A stretch of DNA of 64,000 nucleotides from Myxococcales bacterium. Its GTDB lineage: Bacteria > Myxococcota > Bradymonadia > UBA7976 > UBA1532. Both the position numbers and the translations under genes were made by a program. The notes under the pieces were generated by a model. The model made no database searches. It worked only from the letters and a program-made list of their open reading frames with translations, and was not told the DNA's origin. The stretch covers positions 1 through 64,000 of the forward strand of contig JACKDM010000023.1 of assembly GCA_020633515.1 (NCBI GenBank). Direction: 5' to 3'. Below, piece after piece: positions 18,598 through 29,502 of the stretch; position 1 is the stretch's first letter; every line of letters starts with the position of its first letter.

Positions 18598-20184
18598 CAC
18601 CCGCTCCGCTCGCGCCGCGCTGCTCGCGCTCGGCGCGGCGCTCGTGACCGCGTTCGCCGCCCCCGCGCGGGCCGACGGCGACCGCGTCGAGGCGCTGCAC
18701 GTCCTCGTCTCGAACTGGCAGACCGTCGAGGCCCGCCGCGCGCTCGAGCCCATGCTCGCCGCCGATCCCGCCGCGGTCGACCTCCGCTTCGTGCAGGGCC
18801 GGCTGTTGTTCTTCGAAGGCCGCTACGCCGAGGCGCTCGCCGTCTTCGACGCGCTCGTCGCCGACATGGGCGACGCGGCGCCCTACTCGATCCGCCAGGT
18901 GCGCGACGAGGTCGCCGCGACCCACGACGCGCTCAAGGGCTTCGACGAGTTCGTCTCCGAAGACGGCCGCTTCCGCATCCGCTACACCGGCCGCGACAAG
19001 CTCCTCGTGCCGTTCGCGCTCGAAGTGCTGCAGAAGACCGACGCCGTGCTCGCCGAGGACTTCGCGTGGCGCCCCGAGGGGCAGGTCGTCGTCGAGATCT
19101 ACCCCGAGATCCGCTACCTCGCCGCCGTCAGCCCGCTCACCGAGGACGAGATCGAGACGAGCGGCACGATCGCGCTCTGCAAGTACAACCGCCTGATGTT
19201 CACCTCGCCGCGCGCGCTCGTGCGCGGTTATGGCTGGCGCGACACGCTCGCCCACGAGTTCGTGCACTACTACCTCACCAAGAAGAGCGCCAACACCGTC
19301 CCGATCTGGCTGCACGAGGGGATCGCGAAGTTCCAGGAGAGCCGCTGGCGCACCGGCCCCAACGCGCCGCTCGACCCGCCCGAAGAGGACCTGCTCGCCC
19401 GCTCGATCGCCGCCGACCAGCTCATCACCTTCGACCAGATGCACCCGTCGATGGCGAAGCTGCCGAGCCAGGAGGCGGCGGGGCTCGCGTTCGCGCAGGT
19501 GCACACGGTCATCGACTTCCTGCACCGCCGCTCGGGCTACCCCGCGCTCAACCGCCTCATCGACGCCCTGCGCGACGGCGCCCCGATGGACGCCGCGCTG
19601 CGATCGGTCTACGGCCTCGACCTCGCCGGGCTGTGGGTCGCGTGGAAGGGCGCGATGGGCCAGAGCGGCCTCAAGACCTACCCCGGGCTCGTGCAGCGCA
19701 AGCTCAAGTTCAAGCGCCCCGGCGACCCCGAGGCGGGCGAGGAGGAGCCCGAGGCCGAGTACTCGACGATCGAGGAGAAGGCGGTGCGCGACCACGCCCA
19801 CCTCGGCGAGCTGCTGCGCGCGCGCAACCGCTTCAAGGCGGCGCTCTACCAGTATCGCAAGGCCATGACCCTCGGCGGCGACGCCAACCCCGTCGTGCAG
19901 AACGGCGCCGCCGCGTCGCTCCTGGAGCTCGGCGAGCCCGACGAGGTCCCCGCGCTCCTCGAGCGCGTCCGGCTGTATTATCCCGGCTTCGTGACGACCC
20001 ACATCCACCGCGGCGAGGCGCTGATGAAGGCCGGGCGCGACGCCGAGGCCGCCGCCGCGTTCGAAGAGGCGGTCGGCATCAACCCGTTCCACCCGCGACC
20101 GCACGAGGCGCTCTTCGATCTCTACACCCGCCTCGGCCGCGCCGAAGACGCCGACCGGGCGAAGCAGACCCTGGAGTTGTTGAA

Positions 20185-20188
<4 letters not shown>
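18587..20188 (+). CDS. Exported peptidase MA-like metalloprotease with TPR-like repeats
   Basis: A 533-residue protein with a signal peptide (cleavage near ARA-DGD, residue 29). The metalloprotease site HEFVH (223-227) is followed by WLHEG (E244), the gluzincin HExxH...E pattern of the peptidase MA family. TPR-like helices lie before it (about 40-100) and after it (about 390-530). The start at 18587 follows a duplicated junction. It overlaps the MoxR gene by four bases. It is likely a periplasmic enzyme or a protein-binding factor of the MoxR/BatA cluster; whether it is catalytically active is not shown, although both His and the Glu are intact. Confidence 0.87.
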
Positions 20189-21179
<991 letters not shown>

Positions 21180-21180
<1 letters not shown>

Positions 21181-22094
21181 TGGCCGAGCCGCGCAAGGCC
21201 GAGCCCCGCGACGACGGCAAGATCGTCGACCCCGCGCTCCTCGCGCGCCTCGCGGGGCTCTCGTACCGGGCCGGACAGGTCGTCGAAGGCCTCCTCACCG
21301 GCCACCACAAGAGCCCGCACCACGGCCAGAGCGTCGAGTTCGCCCAGCACCGCGAGTACAGCCCCGGCGACGAGATCCGCCACATCGACTGGAAGGCCTT
21401 CGCCAAGAGCGATCGCTACCACGTCAAGCAGTTCGAGGACGAGACCAACCTCCGGGCCTACCTGCTCCTCGACACCTCCGGCTCGATGGGCTACGCCGGC
21501 GGCCGCCGCGCCACCAAGCGCCTGCACGCCGCCCGCCTCGCCGCCGCGCTCGCCTGGCTGCTCTTGCGCCAGGGCGACGCCGTCGGGCTGTTGACCTTTG
21601 GCGAGAAGCTCGGCCACCACCTCCCGCCCCGCGCCCGCCCCGACCACTTCTGGCGCCTCGTCGAGCACATGGAGCAGGCGCCGGTGCAAGGCCCGACCAA
21701 CGTCGTCGCCGCGCTCGAACACATCGCCGAGATCGCCGGCCGCCGCAGCCTCATCGTGCTCTTGTCGGACTGCTTCGACTTCGACCCCCGCCTCGCCGCG
21801 CTCGCCCGCCAGCTCCGCCGCCGCCGTCACCGCGTCGTCGTGCTCCATGTGCTCGACCCCGACGAGCTCGACTTCCCCTTCAAGGAGCTGACCCTCTTCG
21901 AAGAGATGGAGACCGACGCCCGCGAGCTCGCCGACCCCCGCGGCATGCGCGAGCAGTACCTCGAAGAGATCCGAAGCTGGTGCGAGGGTCTGCGCCGCGA
22001 GCTCCTCGACGGCGACGTCGCCTACCACCTCGTCGACACCGCCGTGCCCGTCGAGCGCGCGCTCTACGACCTCATCGGGGGTTCTGCCCGGTGA
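21180..22094 (+). CDS. DUF58 domain protein with VWA-type MIDAS motif
   Basis: A 304-residue soluble protein with the DUF58 signature YSPGDEIRHIDWKAFAKSD, followed by LLLDTSGSMGY, a full DxSxS metal-ion-dependent adhesion site. DUF58 proteins are almost always paired with MoxR and are thought to be its VWA-type client or adaptor. It is coupled by TGATG to MoxR and by GTGA to the BatA-like gene. Confidence 0.93.
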
Positions 22095-24232
22095 ACTTCT
22101 TGTCGCCAGCGCTGCTGATCGGGCTGCTCGCCGCGCTCATCCCCCCGATCATCCACCTCATCCTGCGCCGGCAGGCGGTCGTCGTGCGCTTCCCCGCGCT
22201 CGAGTTCATCCGCCGCTCCAACAAGAAGACCGCGCGCCGCTTCCGGGTGAAGCAGCTCCTGTTGATGCTCGTGCGCAGCCTCCTGCTCGCGCTGCTCGCG
22301 TTCGCGCTCGCCCGCCCGTTCCTCGCCCGCGACGACGCGCCCGCCGCGCTCGTCGGCGACGGCGGCGGCGCCACGGTCGTCGTCATCGACGCCGGCTACC
22401 CGATGCGCTACCGCCAGGACGGCGAGACGCTGCTCGACCGCGCCCGCTTCCAGGCCGAGGCCGTGCTCGCCGACGGCGCCGGGCTCGCCGCGCTCGTCGT
22501 CGCCGGCGACCGCGTCGAGGTCCCCATCGACGAGCTCACCGGCGACCTCGCCTCCGTGCGCCGCGAGCTCGGCCGCGTCGAGCCCGGCCACCGCACCGGC
22601 GCGCTCCCCGAGGCCGTCGCCCGCGCCTACGAGCTCCTCGCCGACCAGCCCGGCCCCCGCCGCGTCGTCGTGCTCACCACCCCCGCCGGCGCCGCCAGCG
22701 ACCTGCCCGCGCCCCCGCCCGGCGAGGGCCGCCCGGTGCTGCTCCCCGTCGACGTCAGCGGCGGCGCGCCCGTGCCCAACCGCGCCATCACCGGCGTCAC
22801 GTTGCGCCCCGCGCCCGAGGTCGGCGCGACCCACTGGCGCGTCGACGCCCGCGTGCAGAACGCCGCCGACACCCCGGTCGAGCGCCTCCCCGTCGACCTC
22901 GAGATCGACGGCCAGATCAAGGTCCGCGGCTTCCTGAGCCTCGGCCCCGGCGAAGAGGCGACCAAGACCTTCTACGCGCCCGTCGACGCCGACGCCGCCG
23001 TGCCCGCCGCGGTCGTGCTCGAAGGCGACGCGCTCACCGTCGACGACCGCCGCCCGTTCTGGCTCCGCGCCGCGCCCCGGATCCGGGTGCTCGCGGTCAA
23101 CGGCGACCCGATGCCCACCCCGCAGCGCGACGAGCTCTTCTACCTCGAACGCGCGCTGGCCCCCACCAGCACCGCCGGCGCCCGGGTCCGGCTCACCATC
23201 GTCGGCGCCGACACCCTCGACCGCGTCGACCTCGCCGGCTACGACGTCGTCATCCTCGCCAACCACGCCACGCCCGCGCCCGAGGTCGCCCGCGCGCTCA
23301 CCGCGTTCGTGCAGGGCGGCGGCGGGCTCCTCGTCACCCTCGGCGACCGCGTCGACCCCGACGCCGCCAACGTCGCCCTCGCCGGCCTGTTGCCCCGCGC
23401 GCTGCGCACCGTGCGCACCGCCGGCGACGCCGCCGCGAGCGCCGAGGGCCGCGACCGGCAGGCGGCCCGCATCACCGTCTTCGAACGCGCCCACCCCATC
23501 CTCGCCGCGCTCCCCGACCCCGCCGGCAGCAGCCTCGCGAGCGTCCGGATCCGCCGCTACATGCTCCTCGACCCCGCCCCCGACGCCTCGGGCGGCGTCG
23601 TGCTCGGCCTCGACGACGGCGCGCCCTTCCTCCTCACCCGCGAGCTCGGCGCCGGCCGCGTCGCGCTCCTCACCGGCACCATCGACCGCGACTGGGGCGA
23701 CCTCCCGATCCGCCCCGACTTCCTCCCGCTCTTGCAGCACACCCTGCGCTACCTCACCCGCGTCGCCGAGGTCGACACCGCGCCCGTGCTCGTCGGCCGC
23801 GACGCCCCCATCCCGGTCGAAGACCCCCGCGTCGCCCGGGTGCAGGTGCAGACCCCCGGAGGCGACCTGCGCGTCGTCGAGCGCCCCCGCGAAGGCGACG
23901 GCCCCTGGGTCTTCACCGAGACCGCCGCCCCCGGCCACTACCGCCTCACCCCCGACCCGCCGCTGCCCGGCCTCGTCGCGCTCCCCGGCTTCGCCGTCGC
24001 GCTCGACCCCGCTGGCGCCGATCTGCGCGGCCCCCGGACGGCCGGCGATACCGACGCCCCCCGCGCCGAAGCGCAGGCGCGCGCGCTCGGCGCCACCCGC
24101 CGCACCGAGCTGTGGCACGCCGCGCTCCTCCTCCTCTTCGTCATGCTGCTCGCCGAGGCCGCGCTCCTGTTCAAGCGCCGGGAGACCGTCCCCGCCGACG
24201 GCGCGCACGCCCGCGGCCGCGGGCCCGGCTGA
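22091..24232 (+). CDS. BatA-like membrane protein with degenerate VWA domain
   Basis: A 713-residue protein. The N-terminal BatA domain (NFLSPALLIGLLAALIPPII, then IRRSNKKTARRFRVKQLLLM) gives two helices. A VWA-like domain follows in which the MIDAS DxSxS is replaced by DAGYP, so metal binding is probably lost. Next come a beta-rich region, a glutamine amidotransferase-like segment (YDVVILANH; FVQGGGGLLVTLGD, about 370-430), and a C-terminal helix (LWHAALLLLFVMLLAEAALLF). The GTG start is set by overlap with the DUF58 stop. It is the last gene of the cluster and probably the membrane partner of MoxR/DUF58. Confidence 0.88.
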   Translation: MNFLSPALLIGLLAALIPPIIHLILRRQAVVVRFPALEFIRRSNKKTARRFRVKQLLLMLVRSLLLALLAFALARPFLARDDAPAALVGDGGGATVVVIDAGYPMRYRQDGETLLDRARFQAEAVLADGAGLAALVVAGDRVEVPIDELTGDLASVRRELGRVEPGHRTGALPEAVARAYELLADQPGPRRVVVLTTPAGAASDLPAPPPGEGRPVLLPVDVSGGAPVPNRAITGVTLRPAPEVGATHWRVDARVQNAADTPVERLPVDLEIDGQIKVRGFLSLGPGEEATKTFYAPVDADAAVPAAVVLEGDALTVDDRRPFWLRAAPRIRVLAVNGDPMPTPQRDELFYLERALAPTSTAGARVRLTIVGADTLDRVDLAGYDVVILANHATPAPEVARALTAFVQGGGGLLVTLGDRVDPDAANVALAGLLPRALRTVRTAGDAAASAEGRDRQAARITVFERAHPILAALPDPAGSSLASVRIRRYMLLDPAPDASGGVVLGLDDGAPFLLTRELGAGRVALLTGTIDRDWGDLPIRPDFLPLLQHTLRYLTRVAEVDTAPVLVGRDAPIPVEDPRVARVQVQTPGGDLRVVERPREGDGPWVFTETAAPGHYRLTPDPPLPGLVALPGFAVALDPAGADLRGPRTAGDTDAPRAEAQARALGATRRTELWHAALLLLFVMLLAEAALLFKRRETVPADGAHARGRGPG

Positions 24233-24266
24233 CCCGCGCGCCCGCCGCCGATCGGGGGCGTTGCAG

Positions 24267-24295
24267 TTGACGGCGCCCGCGGAGCGTCGTACCAG
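24267..24295 (+). promoter_or_regulatory. Possible promoter for the lipoprotein gene
   Basis: TTGACG (24267-24272) and TACCAG (24290-24295) are spaced by 17 bases. The -35 is good, the -10 is poor. It would place the start about 30 bases before the ATG at 24332, which has GGAG at 24323-24326. Confidence 0.35.
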
Positions 24296-24331
24296 GACCC
24301 CCGAAGCAACGACCCGACCCTTGGAGACCTC

Positions 24332-25231
24332 ATGCGCGGCAGGACCTCGACACGCACCCGCTGGCTGGCCATCGCCGCGGCGCTCACCCTCGCGATCGGC
24401 TGCACCCCCGACGGCAGCGACGACGACGACGACGGCGCGGGCGGCGGCAGCGGCGACGGCGGTCTCGCCGACATGGCGCTCCCCAACGTGCCCTACGAAG
24501 GCCAGATCGACCCCCTCCCCGCCGAGTCCACCGTCGACGAGCAGAGCTACTTCCCCACCCCCGCCGGCGGCGTCTGGCGCTACCGCCGCCAGGCGCCCGA
24601 CCCCGCCATGCCACCCCCCGTCACCGAGGGCGGCGAGCGGCGCGTCGAGCCCGGCGAGGGCGAGAACGAGTGGATCATGACCACGGTGGTGGTCCTCGAC
24701 GTGCCGGTCGACGGCGAGGTGACCAAGGTCCGCCAGGTCATCCGCGAGACCCTCGTCGTCGTGCCCGAGGTCGAGCTCGTCGGCCCCCAGGTGCTCTTCA
24801 AGCGCCTCGACATCGAAGAGCGCGAGATCGGCACCGAGCGCTTCGTGCGCACGCTCACCCGCACCTACAACCCGCCCTACCAGCTCGTCTTCGACACCTG
24901 GAAGACCGGCCTCATCGGCAACCGCCTCCAGCCCGAGGGCGTGCAGATGGTGCAGACGAGCCAGGCGCGCGGCGACGAGGAGCCCGCCGAGCTGATGGGC
25001 ATCGTCACCCTCTCGGTGGAGACGACGAGCACCCCGCTCATCCTGGTGATGGAGGGCGCCTTCCGCGAGGGCGTACACCGCATCGACGTCGTCGACGACT
25101 TCAGCGGCATGGTGAGCCGCACCTACTGGGTGCAGCAGGGCGTCGGCATCGTGCAGTGGCAGTATCGCGACACCAACAACATCATCTACACGCTCACCGA
25201 GAGCAACGTCGAGGCGGCGAGCGCCGAGTAG
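24332..25231 (+). CDS. Lipoprotein of unknown function
   Basis: A 299-residue protein with a lipoprotein signal: basic n-region, hydrophobic core and lipobox LAIGC (Cys near residue 29). After the Cys comes a low-complexity Asp/Gly-rich tether (DGSDDDDDGAGGGSGDGG), then a beta-rich domain of about 240 residues. Asp at the positions after Cys could act as an inner-membrane retention signal by E. coli rules, but these may not hold here. No named family was recognised. It has its own good ribosome site and is likely monocistronic; a hairpin follows the stop at once. Confidence 0.82.
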   Translation: MRGRTSTRTRWLAIAAALTLAIGCTPDGSDDDDDGAGGGSGDGGLADMALPNVPYEGQIDPLPAESTVDEQSYFPTPAGGVWRYRRQAPDPAMPPPVTEGGERRVEPGEGENEWIMTTVVVLDVPVDGEVTKVRQVIRETLVVVPEVELVGPQVLFKRLDIEEREIGTERFVRTLTRTYNPPYQLVFDTWKTGLIGNRLQPEGVQMVQTSQARGDEEPAELMGIVTLSVETTSTPLILVMEGAFREGVHRIDVVDDFSGMVSRTYWVQQGVGIVQWQYRDTNNIIYTLTESNVEAASAE

Positions 25232-25247
25232 CGCCGCCGCGCGGCGC
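25231..25247 (+). terminator. Hairpin directly after the lipoprotein gene
   Basis: GCGCCGC (25231-25237), loop CGC, and GCGGCGC (25241-25247) form a perfect 7-bp stem starting on the last base of the stop codon and followed by CTT. There is no U-run, so it is at best a weak intrinsic terminator or a 3' stability element. Confidence 0.4.
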
Positions 25248-25317
25248 CTTGCAACGGCCGCCCGACCCGGGCACGCTCCCGCCGCCTGCCATCCGCCGGC
25301 TTGTCAGGAGCCCATCG

Positions 25318-25977
25318 ATGTCGCTCGTCGTCTACGGACACCCCTTCTCCTCCTACACCCAGAAGGTCCTCATCGCGCTCTACGAGAACGCGACCCCCTT
25401 CGAATTCCGCATCATCGCCCCCGACGCCCCCCACAACGTCGCCGAATGGCAGCGCCGCTGGCCGCTCGGCAAGTTCCCGCTGCTGCTCGACGGCGACCGC
25501 GCGCTCGTCGAGACGAGCATCATCATCGAGCACCTCCACCTCACCCATCCCGGCCCGGTGAGGCTCCTCCCCGACGACCCCCACGCGGCGCTCGACGTGC
25601 GCTTCTTCGACCGCTTCTTCGACCTCCATGTCATGAGCCCACAGCAGCACGCCGTCGTCGGCGCGCTCACCGGCGACCCCGACAAGCGCAAGGACGCGCT
25701 CGCCTTCGCCGCCGACAAGCTCACCCTCGCCTATGACTGGCTCGAAGGCGCGCTCGCCGGCCGCGAGTGGGCCACCGGCGACGACTTCACCCTCGCCGAC
25801 TGCGCCGCCGCCCCGTCGCTCTTCTATGCCGACTGGACCCACCCGATCCCCGACCGCTGCCCCACCCTGCGCGCCTACCGCGCCCGCCTCCTCGCCCGCC
25901 CCGCCGTCGCCCGCGCCGTCGACGAGGCCCGCCCCTACCGCCCGCTCTTCCCCCTCGGCGCCCCCGACCGCGACTGA
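25318..25977 (+). CDS. Glutathione S-transferase family protein
   Basis: A 219-residue cytosolic protein with an N-terminal thioredoxin-fold domain (VVYGHPFSSYTQKVLIAL; cis-Pro segment GKFPLLLDGD; ETSIIIEHL) and a C-terminal all-helical domain (WATGDDFTLADCAAAP is the conserved N-capping box region). The residue at the usual catalytic site is Ser (FSSYT). The ATG at 25318 is preceded by AGGAG at 25306-25310. The substrate is unknown. The 3' end overlaps the convergent M28 peptidase by 43 bases. Confidence 0.92.
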   Translation: MSLVVYGHPFSSYTQKVLIALYENATPFEFRIIAPDAPHNVAEWQRRWPLGKFPLLLDGDRALVETSIIIEHLHLTHPGPVRLLPDDPHAALDVRFFDRFFDLHVMSPQQHAVVGALTGDPDKRKDALAFAADKLTLAYDWLEGALAGREWATGDDFTLADCAAAPSLFYADWTHPIPDRCPTLRAYRARLLARPAVARAVDEARPYRPLFPLGAPDRD

Positions 25978-27077
25978 TCCGCCTCCGGCGCGTCGAGCAG
26001 GATCGTCACCGCGTCGACCACGATCGCCGCCACCCCCGCGAGGAACACCGGATCGAGCGTCTCCGGCGTGTCGCTCGCGCGGTGGTAGTGCGGGTTTCGC
26101 AGCTCGGCGGTGTCGGTCACCATCACCGCGCCCACGCCCCGATCCCAGAACGGCGCGTGATCGCTGCGCCGGGTGTCGGGCAGCACGTCGCCCTTCTCCG
26201 GCACCGGCAGCGCGAAGACCGGCGGCCGCCCGCCCGCGCCATCCGGCGGCCCGCTCGCGCGCCGGAACGCCGCGAGCAACTCCAGGTGCTCCGCGTCCCC
26301 GATCACCGCGATGAAGTCCCCCGTCTCCGGCGCGATCCCGCCCGGCAGCCCCGGCGGCACCCGCTGACAGCCCTTCTCCCGGCACGCATGGCCCGCCATC
26401 TCCACCACCACCACCCCCGCCAGCGCCTCCACCCGCAGCGGGCTCGCCGCGTACTGCCGGCTCCCCACGAGCCCCTGCTCCTCCTCGTCGAAGAACGCCA
26501 GCGCCAGCGGCCGCCGCGTCGGCCGATCGCGCAGCCGCCGCGCCACCTCGAGCACCACCGCCACCCCCGAGGCGTTGTCGTCGGCGCCCGGCGAGCCCGC
26601 CACCGTGTCGAAGTGCGCCGCGACCAGGATCGCGCGCGCCCCCGGATCGGTCCCCGGCCGCTCGGCGAGCACGTTGACGCCCGTCGAATAACCATGCAGA
26701 TCGGGGGTATAGCCCATCGCCGTCAGCCGATGCGCGATGTGGGCCCGCGCCTGCCGCCGCTGCTCGAGGGTGTAGCGCTCGAACGCGAGCGCCTCGACGT
26801 CGGCCATCAACCGCGCCGGCTCCACCGTCTCCGTCTGCGCCCGCCGCTGCACCGCCGCCACCTCCGCGACCGTCTTCATCCACGCGTCCCGCGCCGCCGC
26901 CGCCCGCTCGTCCTCGGCGCGCGCCGCGAAGAACCACAGCCAGCCCGCGGCGACCCCCGCGAACCACAGCAGCGCCAGCATCCACCACAACGCCGCGCCC
27001 GATCGAGCCCGCGGCGCCACCGGCTCGGCGCCCTCGACCCGCGCCGGCTCACGCTCCTCTGCCACCCGCGACTCCAC
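25935..27077 (-). CDS. Membrane-anchored M28 family zinc aminopeptidase
   Basis: A 380-residue protein with one N-terminal membrane helix (WWMLALLWFAGVAAGWLWFF, about 31-50) and an extracytoplasmic M28 peptidase domain. All metal-site motifs are visible: AAHFDTV (His), GADDNASG (bridging Asp), DEEEQG (catalytic and metal Glu), SDHAPFW and HYHRASDT (last His). It probably trims peptides in the periplasm. The C-terminal 15 codons overlap the convergent GST gene. Confidence 0.92.
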   Translation of the reverse strand: MESRVAEEREPARVEGAEPVAPRARSGAALWWMLALLWFAGVAAGWLWFFAARAEDERAAAARDAWMKTVAEVAAVQRRAQTETVEPARLMADVEALAFERYTLEQRRQARAHIAHRLTAMGYTPDLHGYSTGVNVLAERPGTDPGARAILVAAHFDTVAGSPGADDNASGVAVVLEVARRLRDRPTRRPLALAFFDEEEQGLVGSRQYAASPLRVEALAGVVVVEMAGHACREKGCQRVPPGLPGGIAPETGDFIAVIGDAEHLELLAAFRRASGPPDGAGGRPPVFALPVPEKGDVLPDTRRSDHAPFWDRGVGAVMVTDTAELRNPHYHRASDTPETLDPVFLAGVAAIVVDAVTILLDAPEADQSRSGAPRGKSGR

Positions 27078-27189
27078 GTCAGCATCACAGGGCGTCCATC
27101 ATGCCCGCCGGCCGCCCGTCGCGCACTCGACACCGCGTCCGACCGCGTGATAGATGACCGCTTCGCCGCCCGAATCCAGGAGACCCACC

Positions 27190-29271
27190 GTGGATTTTCA
27201 CCCCATCTCGTCATGGGCCGGCCTCGCCGGCTTCGCGGTGCTCATGATCGGCGCCGCGATCGCGTTCGCCCACGCGCTCCGGCTCCGCCACCGCCAGCTC
27301 ACGCTCGCCAGGCGCCCCGACGACCGCTTCAGCCAGCCCGGGCCCCGCATCAAGAACTTCCTCGTCTACGTCATGGGCCAGAAGCGGCTGCCCTCGCACG
27401 GCTACCGCTACAGCGGCATCCTCCACATCTTCATCTTCGGCGCCTTCGTCGTGCTCAGCGTCGACACCATCAACTTCGTCGTCGACGGCGTCCTGCGCTC
27501 CTGGGACGTCATCATGGGCCGCCCCGGCACCGGCGAGAACTTCCACCTGCCCGGCAGCAACGGCCCCTATCAGGCCGTCGCCGACACCTTCCGCTTCCTG
27601 TGCATCGTCGGCCTCGGCATGGCGCTCGTCAACCGCACCATCATCAAGCCCAAGCGCCTCCCGCTCACCCGCGATGCGCTCTACACGCTGGCCTTCATCT
27701 TCGGGCTCATGTTCTTCGAAGCGCTCCAGATCGGCTTCTACATGGCGCAGAAGGGGATCCGCCCCGAGGTGTGGTTCTCCGGCCTCTTCGCCCGCGCCGT
27801 CTCCGGCCTCGACGCCGAGACCCTCGCGCTCGGCTACAAGGCCGCGTGGTGGCTGCACCTCGTCAACCTGCTCGCGTTCACCAACTACGTGCCCTACAGC
27901 AAGCACAGCCACGTCTTCGCCGCGCCGCCCAACTGGTACTTCAACAGCCTCGAGCCCAAGGGCGCGCTCCGCTACATGCCCGCGCTCGACCTCATCGAGC
28001 GCGAAGACCTCCCCGAAGACCAGTTCCCCACCTACTTCGGCGCCCGCACCGTCGAAGACCTGAGCTGGAAGCAGCTCTTCGACGGCCTCGCCTGCACCGA
28101 ATGCGGCCGCTGCACCGACAACTGCCCCGCCTCGATCTCGGGCAAGCCGCTGCGCCCGATGCACATCATCGTCGACCTCAAGCACCACGCCGAGGACCGC
28201 GAGGCCCGGCTGCGCCGCGGCGAGACCATCGACCTCGAAGCCGAGGCCAATCAGCTCGCCAAGGGCGTCATCGACCCCGACGTGCTCTGGTCGTGCACCA
28301 CCTGCCGCGCCTGCATGGAGGTCTGCCCGGTCGGCAACGAGCACATCCCCGACATCATCGACATGCGCCGCTACCTCACCATGAGCCTCGGCGAGATCGG
28401 CCACGGCGCCGGCAAGGCGCTCAAGAACATGGCCAAGGACAAGAAGGCCAACCCCTGGGGCCTGCCCCGCCGCGACCGCGGCAAGTGGGCCGAGGGCATG
28501 GACGAGATCGTGCGCGCGTGGGACGACGAGAAGCCGTCCGAGTACCTCTACTGGGTCGGCTGCGCCGGCTCGCACGACGACCGCGCGCAGCGCGTCACCC
28601 GCTCGGTCAGCCGCCTCATGCACAAGGCCGGCGTCGACTTCGCGATCCTCGGCGAGCGCGAGGCGTGCACCGGCGACAGCGCCCGGCGGCTCGGCGACGA
28701 GAACCTCTTCCGCGAGCTCGCCAAGGCCAACGTCGCGACGCTCGACGAGGCCGGCGTCAAGAAGATCGTCACCCACTGCCCGCACTGCTTCAACACGCTC
28801 AAGAACGAGTACGGCCAGTTCGGCGGCAACTACGAGGTCATCCATCACAGCGAGCTCCTCAGCAAGCTCGTCGCCGACGGCAAGCTCAAGCCCGGCGCCG
28901 GTGATGGCAGCGACGACGGACGCATCGTCTACCACGACTCGTGTTACCTCGGCCGCTACAACGACCTCTATGACACCCCCCGCAATGTCATCGACGCCCT
29001 GCCCGGCGTCGAGCGCGTCGAACCCGCCCGCACCCGCCGCACCGGCCTCTGCTGCGGCGCCGGCGGCGGGCAGATGTGGATGGAGATGGACATCGGCGAG
29101 CGCATGAACTACGTGCGCACCGACGAGCTCCTCGCGACGAAGCCCAAGGTGATCGCGGTCGCGTGCAACTTCTGCAGCACCATGATCGGCGACGGGGTCA
29201 AGGCGCGCGACAAGGACGAAGAGGTGCAGGTCCTCGACCTCGCCGAGCTGCTCGACCGCCGCGTGCAGTGA
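27190..29271 (+). CDS. Membrane Fe-S oxidoreductase, EtfD/HdrD-like (ETF:quinone oxidoreductase type)
   Basis: About 693 residues. The N-terminal third is a NarI-like membrane domain with about five helices. Two 4Fe-4S sites follow: CTECGRCTDNCP (Cys 302, 305, 308, 312) and CTTCRACMEVCP (Cys 369, 372, 375, 379). Two cysteine-rich CCG domains complete it (GCAGSHDD...HCPHCF, and LCCGAGGG at 621-622 with CNFCSTM). This is the architecture of EtfD/FadF, which passes electrons from electron transfer flavoprotein to menaquinone during fatty-acid oxidation. The GTG at 27190 is chosen because AGGAGA lies six bases upstream. Beta-oxidation genes at 32-34 kb fit this role. Confidence 0.9.
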   Translation: MDFHPISSWAGLAGFAVLMIGAAIAFAHALRLRHRQLTLARRPDDRFSQPGPRIKNFLVYVMGQKRLPSHGYRYSGILHIFIFGAFVVLSVDTINFVVDGVLRSWDVIMGRPGTGENFHLPGSNGPYQAVADTFRFLCIVGLGMALVNRTIIKPKRLPLTRDALYTLAFIFGLMFFEALQIGFYMAQKGIRPEVWFSGLFARAVSGLDAETLALGYKAAWWLHLVNLLAFTNYVPYSKHSHVFAAPPNWYFNSLEPKGALRYMPALDLIEREDLPEDQFPTYFGARTVEDLSWKQLFDGLACTECGRCTDNCPASISGKPLRPMHIIVDLKHHAEDREARLRRGETIDLEAEANQLAKGVIDPDVLWSCTTCRACMEVCPVGNEHIPDIIDMRRYLTMSLGEIGHGAGKALKNMAKDKKANPWGLPRRDRGKWAEGMDEIVRAWDDEKPSEYLYWVGCAGSHDDRAQRVTRSVSRLMHKAGVDFAILGEREACTGDSARRLGDENLFRELAKANVATLDEAGVKKIVTHCPHCFNTLKNEYGQFGGNYEVIHHSELLSKLVADGKLKPGAGDGSDDGRIVYHDSCYLGRYNDLYDTPRNVIDALPGVERVEPARTRRTGLCCGAGGGQMWMEMDIGERMNYVRTDELLATKPKVIAVACNFCSTMIGDGVKARDKDEEVQVLDLAELLDRRVQ

Positions 29272-29278
29272 CCGCGGT

Positions 29279-29502
29279 GATGCCATCACGCCGATGCCAT
29301 GCCATCGATGGTATGCCATCGGCTCCGCATTCGATGGCATGACCCACCCCCGCGAGTGCCATCCAGCGCGAATGTCACCCTCGGCGACGAATGCCATCCC
29401 CGGTGACGAATGCCATCCCCGGTGACGAATGCCATCCCCGGTGACGAATGCCATCCCCGGCGACGAATGCCATCCCCGGCGGCGAATGCCATGCACCCGA
29501 AG
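29279..29502. repeat. ATGCCATC-rich block with a 19-bp tandem array
   Basis: Between the EtfD-like gene and truD. Six units with period 19 begin with GACGAA at 29386, 29405, 29424, 29443, 29462 and (as GGCGAA) 29481; each contains AATGCCATCCCCGG. Before the array the word ATGCCATC occurs at 29280, 29299 and 29313, and its complement GATGGCAT at 29333. The array is not in frame with any gene. The antisense frame is open through it but looks like a shadow. Unit identity suggests recent slippage expansion. Confidence 0.9.

Noticed and set aside
22064..25078. A 1,004-codon open frame on the minus strand across the BatA-like and lipoprotein genes
   Set aside because: In DNA this GC-rich, antisense frames stay open by chance. 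Its peptide is Gly/Val/Asp/Arg-rich and mirrors the codon pattern of the plus-strand genes, which have clear domains.
29386..29499. A possible CRISPR array
   Set aside because: The units are directly adjacent with no spacers, period 19, and no cas genes are present.
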